Assembly (NCBI RefSeq): GCF_008386695.1
Contig: NZ_VUOC01000002.1
Coordinates: 1,170,481 to 1,234,480 of the forward strand
Reading direction: 5' to 3'
Source: Chitinophaga agrisoli
Lineage (GTDB): Bacteria; Bacteroidota; Bacteroidia; Chitinophagales; Chitinophagaceae
Length of the DNA stretch: 64,000 nucleotides
Of the stretch, positions 51,962 through 60,714 are shown in pieces (the stretch's first letter is position 1; every line of letters starts with the position of its first letter). A program made the translations under genes and the position numbers. The notes below the pieces were generated by a model. The model ran no database searches. It saw nothing but the letters and a program-made list of their open reading frames with translations, and had not been told where the DNA came from.

Positions 51962-52795
51962 ATGAACACAAAAAAACATACCCTGGTATTAGGCGGCAAT
52001 GGCAAAACAGGCAGCCGCATAGCGCAAAGGCTCACCCAGCTGGGATGGCCCGTACGTATTGGTTCCCGCTCCGGCAGCCCGGCATTTGACTGGGAAGATC
52101 AGCGCAGCTGGATGCCCGCGCTCGAAGGCATGGAAGCTCTGTATATCTCCTTTTACCCGGACCTGGCCATGCCCGGCGCGGTAAACGACATCCGCGCGCT
52201 TACGGATCTGGCGGTGCAAAGCGGCGTACAACATGTAGTATTGCTCTCCGGCCGCGGAGAAAAAGAGGCGCAGGACTGCGAGCAGATCGTGATGCAATGC
52301 GGTATACCCTGGACAGTAGTAAGGGCCAGCTGGTTTAGCCAGAACTTCAGCGAAAGTTATTTACTGGATCCGGTGCTGGCCGGCCATGTAGCCCTGCCCG
52401 CCGGTAATGTAGGCGAGCCCTTTATAGATACAGACGATATTGCAGACGTAGCCGTTACCGCCCTTACGCAGCCAGGTCATACTAACCAGCTGTATGAAGT
52501 AACCGGCCCGCGCCTGCTCACCTTTGCGGAAGCCATTGCCATCATTGCAAAAGCCACCGGCAGGCCCATTCAGTTTGAGCATATACCTATAGAAGCCTAT
52601 ACAGCCACTCTGCGGGAATACCAGTTGCCGGAGGACCTGGTGAGCCTTATCACTTACCTGTTCACAGAAGTGCTGGACGGCCGTAATACCTATGTAACGG
52701 GGGATGTGGAGCGCGTGCTGGGCCGGCCCGCCAGGGACTTTGCAGACTATGCGCAGCAAACTGCGGCCAGCGGCGCCTGGGCCGTGCCCGCCTAA
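51962..52795 (+). CDS. NmrA/azoreductase-like NAD(P)-binding protein
   Basis: 277 residues with a Rossmann start, LVLGGNGKTGSRIAQRL, and an SDR a-type layout (VVLLSGRGEKEAQDCEQIV; WTVVRASWFSQNFSE; PFIDTDDIADVAVTALTQ). This matches NmrA-like proteins related to NAD(P)H:quinone/azo reductases and redox sensors. No Tyr-xxx-Lys pair is placed as in classical SDRs. It converges on the receiver gene and has its own upstream region. The substrate is unknown. Confidence 0.87.
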   Translation: MNTKKHTLVLGGNGKTGSRIAQRLTQLGWPVRIGSRSGSPAFDWEDQRSWMPALEGMEALYISFYPDLAMPGAVNDIRALTDLAVQSGVQHVVLLSGRGEKEAQDCEQIVMQCGIPWTVVRASWFSQNFSESYLLDPVLAGHVALPAGNVGEPFIDTDDIADVAVTALTQPGHTNQLYEVTGPRLLTFAEAIAIIAKATGRPIQFEHIPIEAYTATLREYQLPEDLVSLITYLFTEVLDGRNTYVTGDVERVLGRPARDFADYAQQTAASGAWAVPA

Positions 52796-52828
52796 GCCTG
52801 CCGCCAGACCGTGCTGATAAGCTGTTTG

Positions 52829-52855
52829 CCAGCCCTGGATGTATGCCGGGGCTGG
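52829..52855. terminator. hairpin between convergent genes, possible terminator
   Basis: CCAGCCCTGG (52829-52838) pairs with CCGGGGCTGG (52846-52855), one G-T pair. It lies between the stops of the NmrA-like and receiver genes. No T-run follows, so termination is not certain. Confidence 0.4.
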
Positions 52856-52856
52856 T

Positions 52857-53261
52857 CTATTGCCGCAGGTATTGGGTTACCAGCATCAGGATCATGGTGC
52901 GGAAGCCTTCAAAAGAGTCTGGTTTGGTGATGATCTGCGTAGCGCCAATACGCAGGCATTCGTCAGACAAACGGCCGTCATTATACGTGGAGTAGATCAC
53001 TACGGGGATATGTTTCAAACGGGGGTCGCTTTTTATCACCTCCAGCGTTTCCTTGCCATTCATCTGGGGCATATTCTGATCCAGCACCACCAGGTCCGGC
53101 AGCGCCTCATCCTGCCGCAGGAGCTGCACGATCTGCAGTCCATTGTCCACCGCATCAAAATGGAAATGATAATCCGTTTTCAATTCATTCAGTATTTCAC
53201 TGAAGATCATTTTGTCGTCCTCATCATCCTCCGCCAGTAAGATCCTTTTAAATCCTGTCAT
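52857..53261 (-). CDS. stand-alone response regulator receiver (CheY/Rcp1-like)
   Basis: 134 residues: a single receiver domain with no output domain. The acidic pocket is in LLAEDDEDD, the phospho-acceptor is Asp61 (LVVLDQNMP), the Thr/Ser is in VVIYSTYND and the conserved Lys in IITKPDS. The extended loop and C-terminal part resemble Rcp1-type receivers that take phosphate from bacteriophytochrome kinases. It lies 9 bp after the 1494-residue CheB-CheR-kinase gene and is the last gene of the bphO-phytochrome operon, so it is the likely phosphate acceptor. Its downstream target is not in the window. Confidence 0.92.
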   Translation of the reverse strand: MTGFKRILLAEDDEDDKMIFSEILNELKTDYHFHFDAVDNGLQIVQLLRQDEALPDLVVLDQNMPQMNGKETLEVIKSDPRLKHIPVVIYSTYNDGRLSDECLRIGATQIITKPDSFEGFRTMILMLVTQYLRQ

Positions 53262-53270
53262 TTTCCCGGG

Positions 53271-56200
53271 TTATTTATCCTGTTCCAGGGGTAATATGAT
53301 AATAAATATGGAGCCCTCCCCTGCTATACTGTCTGCTGTAATAGCCCCATTATGTTTCTCAATGATCTTTTTTACGATAGCCAATCCAATGCCGGTACCC
53401 TCATATTTATCCTTGGAGTTAAGGCGCTGGAACAGGTCAAAGATCTTTATGCGGAACTGCTCATCAAAACCAATCCCGTTATCGCTGATCTCAATGCGGC
53501 ACCAGCGGCCGTTATCATCTTCCGGCGCGTCAAATTTCCGGGCCGCTATCCTGCAGGAGCAGATGCGGACCACCGGCGGCACATCCGGCCGGTTAAACTT
53601 TAATGCGTTACCTATCAGGTTCTGGAATACCTGCTGTATATGCGAGCGGATCACTTCCAGCGGACAAATATCACCGGCTATGATGCTGGCATTCTTTTCC
53701 TTGATGATCACCTCAAAATCTTCCCGCACTTCGCGCACTACCTGGTTAATATCCGTATGCTCAAACCCGGAACTGTCAGCGGACAGTTTGGAGAAATGCA
53801 GGATATTCTTCACCAGCGCCTTCATGCGGGTGGCTGACTGCATCACTTTACCCAGGTACATCAGCGTATCTGCCGGCAGGTTCTGTTCGTGTTTGTCTTT
53901 CACCATCTTGGTGAACATATGGATCTTACGGAGTGGTTCCTGTAAATCGTGTGAGGCTACGGAGGCAAATAACTGCAGGTCGTTGTTGCTGGACTCCAGC
54001 TCGCGGTTGATCTCCTGGAGCTGCAAGGTGCGCCGCTCCACTTTTTCTTCCAGCACCTCATTCATCACCTTTTGCTCATGCACATCCATATTGGTGATCA
54101 CCCAGCTGATCAGCCTTCCTTTTTCATCCATGCGGGCTTTGGCCCGCAGCAGGTTCCAGCGCAGGTTGCCGTTGGCGATGCGTACCCGCACTTCGCAGTC
54201 AAAATCTGACTGTGAAACAGCAGCCTTGTCCCAGGCTGCGGTCAGGCGTCGCAGGTCTTCCCCGTGTATCACCTGCTGCCATCCTTTGCCCAGGGCATCA
54301 TCGTGATGCAGCCCTGTGTAATATTCAAACTGCCGGTTCACAAAATCTACGCTGCGCGATGGATTCGCCGTCCACACCATCAGCGGCATAGACTCTGCCA
54401 GGAAAGTTTTCTCGGCAATATTGGCGGCGATCTCCTGTTCTGCCTTCCGCAGCGCTGTAAGGTCTAACATGGAGCCCAGCATGCGGTAGGGCACGCCAAA
54501 CTCATTATGCAGGATATAACCGCGGTCCAGGATATGCGCATACTCACCGTCTGCCCGGCGAAAACGGTATTCCAGGCTCCATTGGCTGTTATTATCATTA
54601 ATAGCGCCATAGATGCTTTCCTGCACCTGTGTCCGCTCATCCGGCGCAATATTCTCCATCCATTGCTTACGCGTCATTTCGGAGGGTTCGTAGCCAAACA
54701 TCTTGGCAAAGGAATCGCTCCACCACATTTTATCCTGTGTAAGGTCCCAATCCCATAGGGTATCATTGGTCGCGCGGGCTACCAGGCGAAAACGTTCCTC
54801 GCTGAAGGATAGCTCCCGGGTGCGCTCCCTCACTTTATCCTCCAGGTCCTGGTTCAGCTTTTTCAGCGTTTCCTTGGTTTCATTCAGTTCGCTGTAGCTC
54901 CGGCGTATCTTCTTCTCCGCCTTTTTCTTATCCGTAATATCTGTGTAAGTGACTACCAGGCCATGCGGCATCTTTACCGCTATCAGCTCAAACCAGCTAT
55001 CCTGCTCGCGGAAATAAACATCTCGTTGCAGCGTGGTATCATCCTTTACCACTGATACATATTCCTGGAACAGGTCCGGAGTGGCCAGCTGTGGCAGCGA
55101 GGCCCTCAGTCCTTTACCCGTCAGGGGCGTTTCTTCATTGCCAAATTGGGCATGCGCATGACTATTGGCTGTTTCGATCGTAAAATCGCTGATCACACCC
55201 GGCGTATCAGACACCGTGCGCAGCGCAAAAATAGCGCTGGTGCTGGCATTGAACACACTGCGCACAATATTGTTCAGGTGGGTGATGGTGGTGATATCCA
55301 CAAACGTGATGATGATGCCGGCGTATTTATTATCCCGCGTAATGTAGGGCATGATACGCATAAGGAAATTCTTTCCCTGTTTCAGCGTTACTTCCTTTTC
55401 TATCACCTGCAGCGATTGCTGCACATGCCGGATATCATCCGCCAGCTGATCATATTTGATATTACTGGAGATATGCCCGATAGGCCGCCCCAGATCAGTA
55501 TCAATAAAATTGATCATACGGGCAGAGGCCGGGTTAAATTTGCGGATGTGCAGCTCCTTATCCAGGAAGATCTGGGCAATATCTGTGCTCCTGAAATAAT
55601 TGTTTAGATCATCATTCAGTTCTATCAGCTCCTTGATCTTGAGCTGGTGCTCTGTATTGAGCGTATATAATTCCTCGTTGAGGGATTGCAGCTCTTCATT
55701 GGAGCTTTGCAATTCTTCATTGGAGGAGAGCAGTTCTTCGTTAGAGCTCTGCAACTCTTCATTGGCGGTTTCCAGGTCTTCTACGGCCAGTTGCAGGCTT
55801 TTCCGCGTCTCAGACAATTCCTGCTCCAGGCTATGCAGGTAGTCGGAGTCAAGCGTAGGTGTGAATGCATGCGCGGGCCTGTCCTGCGGCAGCTGCGCCT
55901 TGCTGATCACCACCAGCGTATAGTCGTTATCCATTGCGCTTACCTGGGGGTTGATAAGCAAATTTACAGCGCGCAGGTTATCTTCTTTGCCAAACACAAT
56001 GTTATGCAGCTGTATCTTCTCGCGTTCTTTCCAGGCTTTGCGCACCTCCCGGTTAAGGATCACGGACAGGTCCTGCGGCAGCATGCGCATCAGGTTCAGG
56101 TTCAGCACGCGCTTGGGCAGGGTAAGCAATTGCTCATAATTGCCCATGGTCTCGCGGATCTCGAAATTACGGTCAATATACAGCGCAATAAGCCCCATAT

Positions 56201-57755
56201 CCTGTGTTAACGCGGTGCGCAGGTCGCTCCAGAGGTTTTTCTGCCCTTTGGTGTCCAGCACCTGTTCACCCTGCAGGGAGTGACCGTTTTCGCTACGTAT
56301 GATTTTTACCGGCGTGGCAAAATTATCGCCAAAATGCATGCGGGGTTTAATGTCTGCTATCTTCCGGAAGATCTTCCATTTGGCGCTTACCTGTTGCATA
56401 CTGCCACCTTTACCATAGGGCGGGTTTTCGCTGGGGCCCAGGAACATGAAGCCTTCTTTATTGAGCGAAAAATGCAGCATGGCATAGATGCGGTCCTGCA
56501 GGATGCCGTTCATATAGATGAGCATATTGCGGCAGCACACAAGATCATTCTTGATGAAAGGCGGGTCTTTGGTAATATCGTGCCGCGCAAATACGATCTG
56601 TTTACGGATGCGCGGGGTTATCTGGTAACCTTTCGATTTACGGGTAAAATACTTTTCCAGCAAAGCTGCCGGCACATCTTTATCAATGGTCAGGGGATAT
56701 ATGCCGGCAGCGGCAATATCCAGGTTAGCGGTGTCTATATCAGAAGCAAAGATCTTCACTTCCATACGTTTGCCCGCCGTTTCCAGAGCCTCATCAACGG
56801 CTATGGCAACGGAATAAGCTTCTTCCCCGGTGCTGCAGGCAGTTACCCATATCTTCAGCTGGTCCCCCTCCCGGTTGGCGATCAGCTGCGGCAGCACCTT
56901 TTGCTGCAGCACCTGGAAAGCCTCCGCATCACGGAAGAAACGGGTAACCCCTATCAGGAAATCATGCGCCAGTTCCTTACATTCTTCGGAATGCTCCTCC
57001 AGGTATTCCACATACTGCTGAGGATCATTAATGCCCAGCTGCGCCATACGTTTGCTGATACGGCGCAGGATAGTAGGCGTTTTATAATAATGGAAATCGT
57101 GCCCGGCAGCCTTATGGATGAGTGAAAAGATGTGACTAAGGGTATTATCATCCGGCTCTTTTGTCTGCGTGTCCGCATCCAGCTGGTGTATCTCTTTTAC
57201 AATGGCTTCTGCTATACCTGCGGGGGAGGCTACCACATCCGCATACCCGGAGCTGAGGGCACTATTGGGCATGCCATCAAACTTAGCCGTAGCAGGGTCC
57301 TGCACCAATACCTGCCCGCCATTTTCCTTAACGGAGGCAATACCCCGTGTACCATCTGTACCCGTACCGGAAAGGATCACCGCCACCGCCCGCTCCTTTT
57401 TATCCAGGGCCAGCGAATGCAGGAATACATCAATAGCGTTGTTGGGTACTTTATCATGCGTTTTATCAGACAGCAGCAGCTTGTTGCGCTGTATGCGTAT
57501 CTGTTTATTGTTGGGGATCACATAGATATAATTTTTCATCACCGGCAGGTTATGCGTAGCCTCCAGCACCTTCATATGGGTGCGGCGCGCCACCAGCTCC
57601 ACCAGCAAACTCTTATAGTCCGGTGACAGGTGTTGAATGACCACAAACGAAAGATTACCCGTTTGCGGCATATTATCAAAAAACTCCTGGATAGCCTCCA
57701 GGCCGCCGGCAGATGCGCCTACCGCTACAATGTAATGTTGGTGCTTGCTTTTCAT
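53271..57755 (-). CDS. CheB-CheR-PAS-histidine kinase fusion protein
   Basis: 1494 residues, no membrane segments. In order: CheB methylesterase (about 5-185) with Ser15, His42 and Asp134; CheR methyltransferase (about 205-470; WVTACSTGEEAYS, CRNMLIYM); a coiled coil (640-720) built of SSNEELQ heptads; PAS domains at about 720-825, 835-945, 985-1105 and 1115-1225; and a histidine kinase with His1269 (ASHDLQEPLRK), an N box (QNLIGNALKF), DNGIGF (1425-1430) and GTGIGLAI. It lacks CheB's own receiver, so activity must be set by its PAS domains or by partners. Start ATG overlaps the phytochrome stop (ATGA), so the two proteins are made in step and may form one light-controlled complex. Confidence 0.92.
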   Translation of the reverse strand: MKSKHQHYIVAVGASAGGLEAIQEFFDNMPQTGNLSFVVIQHLSPDYKSLLVELVARRTHMKVLEATHNLPVMKNYIYVIPNNKQIRIQRNKLLLSDKTHDKVPNNAIDVFLHSLALDKKERAVAVILSGTGTDGTRGIASVKENGGQVLVQDPATAKFDGMPNSALSSGYADVVASPAGIAEAIVKEIHQLDADTQTKEPDDNTLSHIFSLIHKAAGHDFHYYKTPTILRRISKRMAQLGINDPQQYVEYLEEHSEECKELAHDFLIGVTRFFRDAEAFQVLQQKVLPQLIANREGDQLKIWVTACSTGEEAYSVAIAVDEALETAGKRMEVKIFASDIDTANLDIAAAGIYPLTIDKDVPAALLEKYFTRKSKGYQITPRIRKQIVFARHDITKDPPFIKNDLVCCRNMLIYMNGILQDRIYAMLHFSLNKEGFMFLGPSENPPYGKGGSMQQVSAKWKIFRKIADIKPRMHFGDNFATPVKIIRSENGHSLQGEQVLDTKGQKNLWSDLRTALTQDMGLIALYIDRNFEIRETMGNYEQLLTLPKRVLNLNLMRMLPQDLSVILNREVRKAWKEREKIQLHNIVFGKEDNLRAVNLLINPQVSAMDNDYTLVVISKAQLPQDRPAHAFTPTLDSDYLHSLEQELSETRKSLQLAVEDLETANEELQSSNEELLSSNEELQSSNEELQSLNEELYTLNTEHQLKIKELIELNDDLNNYFRSTDIAQIFLDKELHIRKFNPASARMINFIDTDLGRPIGHISSNIKYDQLADDIRHVQQSLQVIEKEVTLKQGKNFLMRIMPYITRDNKYAGIIITFVDITTITHLNNIVRSVFNASTSAIFALRTVSDTPGVISDFTIETANSHAHAQFGNEETPLTGKGLRASLPQLATPDLFQEYVSVVKDDTTLQRDVYFREQDSWFELIAVKMPHGLVVTYTDITDKKKAEKKIRRSYSELNETKETLKKLNQDLEDKVRERTRELSFSEERFRLVARATNDTLWDWDLTQDKMWWSDSFAKMFGYEPSEMTRKQWMENIAPDERTQVQESIYGAINDNNSQWSLEYRFRRADGEYAHILDRGYILHNEFGVPYRMLGSMLDLTALRKAEQEIAANIAEKTFLAESMPLMVWTANPSRSVDFVNRQFEYYTGLHHDDALGKGWQQVIHGEDLRRLTAAWDKAAVSQSDFDCEVRVRIANGNLRWNLLRAKARMDEKGRLISWVITNMDVHEQKVMNEVLEEKVERRTLQLQEINRELESSNNDLQLFASVASHDLQEPLRKIHMFTKMVKDKHEQNLPADTLMYLGKVMQSATRMKALVKNILHFSKLSADSSGFEHTDINQVVREVREDFEVIIKEKNASIIAGDICPLEVIRSHIQQVFQNLIGNALKFNRPDVPPVVRICSCRIAARKFDAPEDDNGRWCRIEISDNGIGFDEQFRIKIFDLFQRLNSKDKYEGTGIGLAIVKKIIEKHNGAITADSIAGEGSIFIIILPLEQDK
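55668..55757. repeat. 21-bp tandem repeat encoding a coiled coil
   Basis: About four imperfect 21-bp units (TCTTCATTGGAG...GCAA type) encode SSNEELQ heptads at residues 667-696 of the CheB-CheR-kinase. Heptad-sized units allow in-frame changes of linker length. Confidence 0.7.
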
Positions 57756-59290
57756 AGCTCATTCTTACCCATAGTATCCCGCGTGAGGAATTCAAAAATA
57801 AAACTGCGGAGGTTCTCTGCTGCGATCAACTCCTCCGGCAGCCATGGCCGGGAAAATCCTTTCACATGCTCCTGCCATAATTTAAAGGAATGGCGGGGAT
57901 GATAGATCTTGGGGTTCTCATCAAAGAAGATCCTTTCATCGGGGTTACCGCCCCAATTAGTGGTTTTAACAAACTCTTTCCTGAAAAGAAGGATGTAGGT
58001 ATCCTCCTCCGCCTGTACCGGTATGGCCAGCAGGCCACTGGCTATCTCCTGGAACTCTTCCGTAATATCATATACTGCGGGCAGGGAGTCCGTATCAAAA
58101 ACCTTCCGCAGCTGTTTTACATGCAGCCATAACAACAGGTCTTCCAACTGAGCTGCATCCGGTACTTCTCCCGCATGATAGGTCTTATTTTTATAAGTGA
58201 TGACCACCCCGCTTGCGTCAAATAAAGTCATTATATTAGGCGTGCCATTGAGCAGGCCGGCGGCCAGGCTGGCTGTTTTATAAAGATGTTCTATCAGTTG
58301 TGTATATATATTATTTAACCGGGAAGAGAGATCATGAAATTGCTGGTGATGCAGCACGCTGATACGGCCGGAGATAACACCGGATAACAGCTCCAGCACA
58401 GACCGCAGCTGCGGGTCTATAGTACGGGCTGTTTTATGATGGCAGGCAATAAGCCCCCATAACGCATTATCCTTAATAAGCCTTACAGACATGGAAGCCA
58501 TCACATGCATATTCTTCAGGTATTCCACATGTACCGCCGCCACCGCGCGCAGGTTACATTCAGACATATCCAGGAAAGTATGCGTTAATGGGTTGATGAC
58601 CGGATACAGTTTTACAGGCTTGAACTCGCGGTCCGGGATAAAGCGGTAAGGATTCCGCAAATACATATCACGCGCCGGTTTGGGTATATCAGAGGCCGGG
58701 AAGGTAAAACCGATATAGGATTCCATACCGGGCTCCATGGCCTCTGCCAGTACATTACCGTTCCAGTCCTTATCAAAGGTATAGATCATGACCTTATCGA
58801 AACCAGACAGCTTTTTAATTTCCGTTGCCGCCGTATGGCAAAGGGCGGCTACATCCTGTGCCTGTTCTATTAACCCGATCGATGTTTTGATCTGTTGATA
58901 CAGATGGGTAAAGGTGGCTTCTTCGGCCACCAGATCAGGACTATGCTCTACCTCTGCCAGCAGTTGCTGGCCATGTACATGCACCATAACGGCACAAGGG
59001 CGTTCCTGTAGCTTCCAGGTTGCCGCCAGTTTATTACCATCACTTTGCTGCGCTAATTCCAATAAGGATTTATAGGCTTCGTCATTTATCAGCCCGTTGA
59101 TGGATTTACCCGGTAACTCCCGGAAGGGTACGCCCAGCAGGTCGCCGGCATTTTCACTCACTTGTACGATGGTCAGCGTAACCTTGTCCAGCACCAGGAG
59201 TGCGCCATACTCCTGTACGGTATTAATGATATGAATGGGGATATTGCCGCAGAATTCCGAATCATATTTTGAAAACTCCATTTGACTCAT
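57752..59290 (-). CDS. bphP: bacteriophytochrome photosensory protein without an output domain
   Basis: 512 residues: PAS (about 15-115), GAF (about 135-315) and PHY (about 325-512). Cys14 (SEFCGNIPIHI) sits at the biliverdin-attachment position of bacteriophytochromes; PASDIP (198-203), His254 (AAVHVEYLKN), LIACHH, and the PHY-tongue motifs WGG (446-448) and PRHSF (465-469) are all present, so red/far-red photoconversion is expected. The protein ends about 30 residues after the tongue, where a histidine kinase would normally begin. The next gene, overlapping by 4 bp, encodes a kinase, so sensor and kinase appear to be split. It overlaps the heme oxygenase gene by 29 bp. Confidence 0.94.
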   Translation of the reverse strand: MSQMEFSKYDSEFCGNIPIHIINTVQEYGALLVLDKVTLTIVQVSENAGDLLGVPFRELPGKSINGLINDEAYKSLLELAQQSDGNKLAATWKLQERPCAVMVHVHGQQLLAEVEHSPDLVAEEATFTHLYQQIKTSIGLIEQAQDVAALCHTAATEIKKLSGFDKVMIYTFDKDWNGNVLAEAMEPGMESYIGFTFPASDIPKPARDMYLRNPYRFIPDREFKPVKLYPVINPLTHTFLDMSECNLRAVAAVHVEYLKNMHVMASMSVRLIKDNALWGLIACHHKTARTIDPQLRSVLELLSGVISGRISVLHHQQFHDLSSRLNNIYTQLIEHLYKTASLAAGLLNGTPNIMTLFDASGVVITYKNKTYHAGEVPDAAQLEDLLLWLHVKQLRKVFDTDSLPAVYDITEEFQEIASGLLAIPVQAEEDTYILLFRKEFVKTTNWGGNPDERIFFDENPKIYHPRHSFKLWQEHVKGFSRPWLPEELIAAENLRSFIFEFLTRDTMGKNEL

Positions 59291-59858
59291 ATAGATCGGC
59301 CCAGTTACTAAATGTTAAAAAAGTTTGCCTGGCAGCATCGGCAGCCAGTAGTTGATCATCTTTCCCTTCCACACTGTTGAGGTAGACGTGGAATTTCTTC
59401 CACATTTGATGAACAGCATCACCATAACCGTTAAAGAAAGAGAACCCTTCCCCGGCTGGTATCGCTAGCTGCCCGCTGATCATCCTGGCGATGATCACGC
59501 CTCCTAAAGTAGATCCTTCCAACACATAGGCAGCGCCTAGAGCCTGTGGCCAGGAGCGGATCTCCGGCGTTTGTACCGCATGGTCTTCCATCGGGGAGGT
59601 ATCCCCCATAAAACGGATGTCTTGTAAAATGGCAGCAGACTTCCTTCTTTCGTCTATGTCGGGTACGTTATCTATCGACAAATATTGATCCATTTTGAGC
59701 TCAAGTGCATGATAGTAAGCGTAGAACATCCTTAACAACGCAATGTACTGCTGCGGGGTACGGATACGTTTGATCATACCGATCAATTTCTTTTCCAGGC
59801 TGGCATGTTCCGCTTTCGTATAGTCCTTCAGGTGGACAGCGAATAAGTGTTCCGTCAA
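59262..59858 (-). CDS. bphO: biliverdin-producing heme oxygenase
   Basis: Opens haem to biliverdin IX-alpha, the chromophore of bacteriophytochromes. The 198-residue protein has the proximal His at His18 (TKAEHASLEKK) and the distal-helix signature YVLEGSTLGGVIIARMI. The frame starts with TTG at 59858: an in-frame stop lies five codons upstream, and the next ATG (residue 28) would lose the proximal His, so TTG must be used. First gene of the light-sensing operon, overlapping the phytochrome gene by 29 bp, which ensures that chromophore and apoprotein are made together. Confidence 0.93.
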   Translation of the reverse strand: MTEHLFAVHLKDYTKAEHASLEKKLIGMIKRIRTPQQYIALLRMFYAYYHALELKMDQYLSIDNVPDIDERRKSAAILQDIRFMGDTSPMEDHAVQTPEIRSWPQALGAAYVLEGSTLGGVIIARMISGQLAIPAGEGFSFFNGYGDAVHQMWKKFHVYLNSVEGKDDQLLAADAARQTFLTFSNWADLYESNGVFKI

Positions 59859-60033
59859 GATGCTAACAATTTATGGTTCCGTGAATATGTATAAATAATA
59901 CAAGTTTTTTGCCTGTAATTTTAGCGGGCAGGGAGGGATATGCAGGACAGGAGCAAACATTTAAGCCTGTCATCATATTTAATTATTAAAAGTGCCGGAA
60001 AATTAATAAGTTCATCATCAAAATCATAAGGTC

Positions 60034-60447
60034 ATGATAAAGAGAAGCTTATTAGTTGCGGTGACTTTAGTTGTCGCCGTTATCCTCTGTTCCCTATCCT
60101 TGCCGCAGGATCCACCCAAGGCCAAGAACCTGAAGGTGCTGCCCAAGAACATCAGTCATGAGGATCTGGAGAATGTTATGCGCAATTTTAAGAACGCCCT
60201 GGGCGTAAAATGTGGCTTCTGCCATGCGCCGCAAAAGGACAACCCGCAAAAGCTGGATTTCGCCAGCGATGAGAACCACCACAAAGAGATTGCACGCGGT
60301 ATGATGAAGATGACAGCGCGCATCAACAAAAAGTACTTTAAAGAAGGCGAAGCCATGACGGTGACCTGCTTTACCTGTCACCATGGCAATGAAGAGCCCA
60401 AGTCAAGCCCGGAAGTTGCCGGTGACGCAGGCGGAGAGAAGAAATAA
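60034..60447 (+). CDS. dihaem c-type cytochrome
   Basis: 137 residues with an N-terminal signal or anchor (LLVAVTLVVAVILCSLSLP). Two haem-binding motifs are present: CGFCH (Cys60-His64) and CFTCH (Cys112-His116). The pattern VMRNFKNALGVKCGFCHAP...DENHHKEIARGMMKMTARIN...VTCFTCHHG resembles the small cytochromes related to the photosynthetic reaction-centre cytochrome c subunit, which are common in Bacteroidota and not tied to photosynthesis. Probably periplasmic electron carrier. It diverges from bphO and is followed by a clear terminator. Confidence 0.88.
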   Translation: MIKRSLLVAVTLVVAVILCSLSLPQDPPKAKNLKVLPKNISHEDLENVMRNFKNALGVKCGFCHAPQKDNPQKLDFASDENHHKEIARGMMKMTARINKKYFKEGEAMTVTCFTCHHGNEEPKSSPEVAGDAGGEKK

Positions 60448-60470
60448 ATACGTGTCCATATAATCTGGTA

Positions 60471-60506
60471 AGAGGATGTATCAACGAGCGGTACATCCTC
60501 TTTTTA
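60471..60506 (+). terminator. rho-independent terminator after the cytochrome gene
   Basis: AGAGGATGTA (60471-60480) and TACATCCTCT (60492-60501) form a perfect 10-bp stem followed by TTTTTATTT. Confidence 0.85.
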
Positions 60507-60714
60507 TTTGGATCCTGCCAGCGCACACTCTTATAGAACCCTGCCGCCCGGAAGAAAAAGCGTTATAAACCCTGCCCAACCCTTGTATCTTTGAAGATAT
60601 ATCGATAATATCAGGGCATTTATGAATAGTACCTACTTTGCCAGCCTGGTATACCGTTTATAACCGATCAAATGCTGGTACGTTTCGCTAAAGATTAAGC
60701 TGATCTTACCGGCA

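Noticed and set aside
55668-55757. Possible direct-repeat array
   Set aside because: Coding heptad repeats of a coiled coil, kept only as a protein repeat.
60034-60447. Photosynthesis gene linked to the phytochrome operon
   Set aside because: The cytochrome resembles the reaction-centre cytochrome domain but no photosystem gene is present, and such small cytochromes are common in non-phototrophic Bacteroidota.
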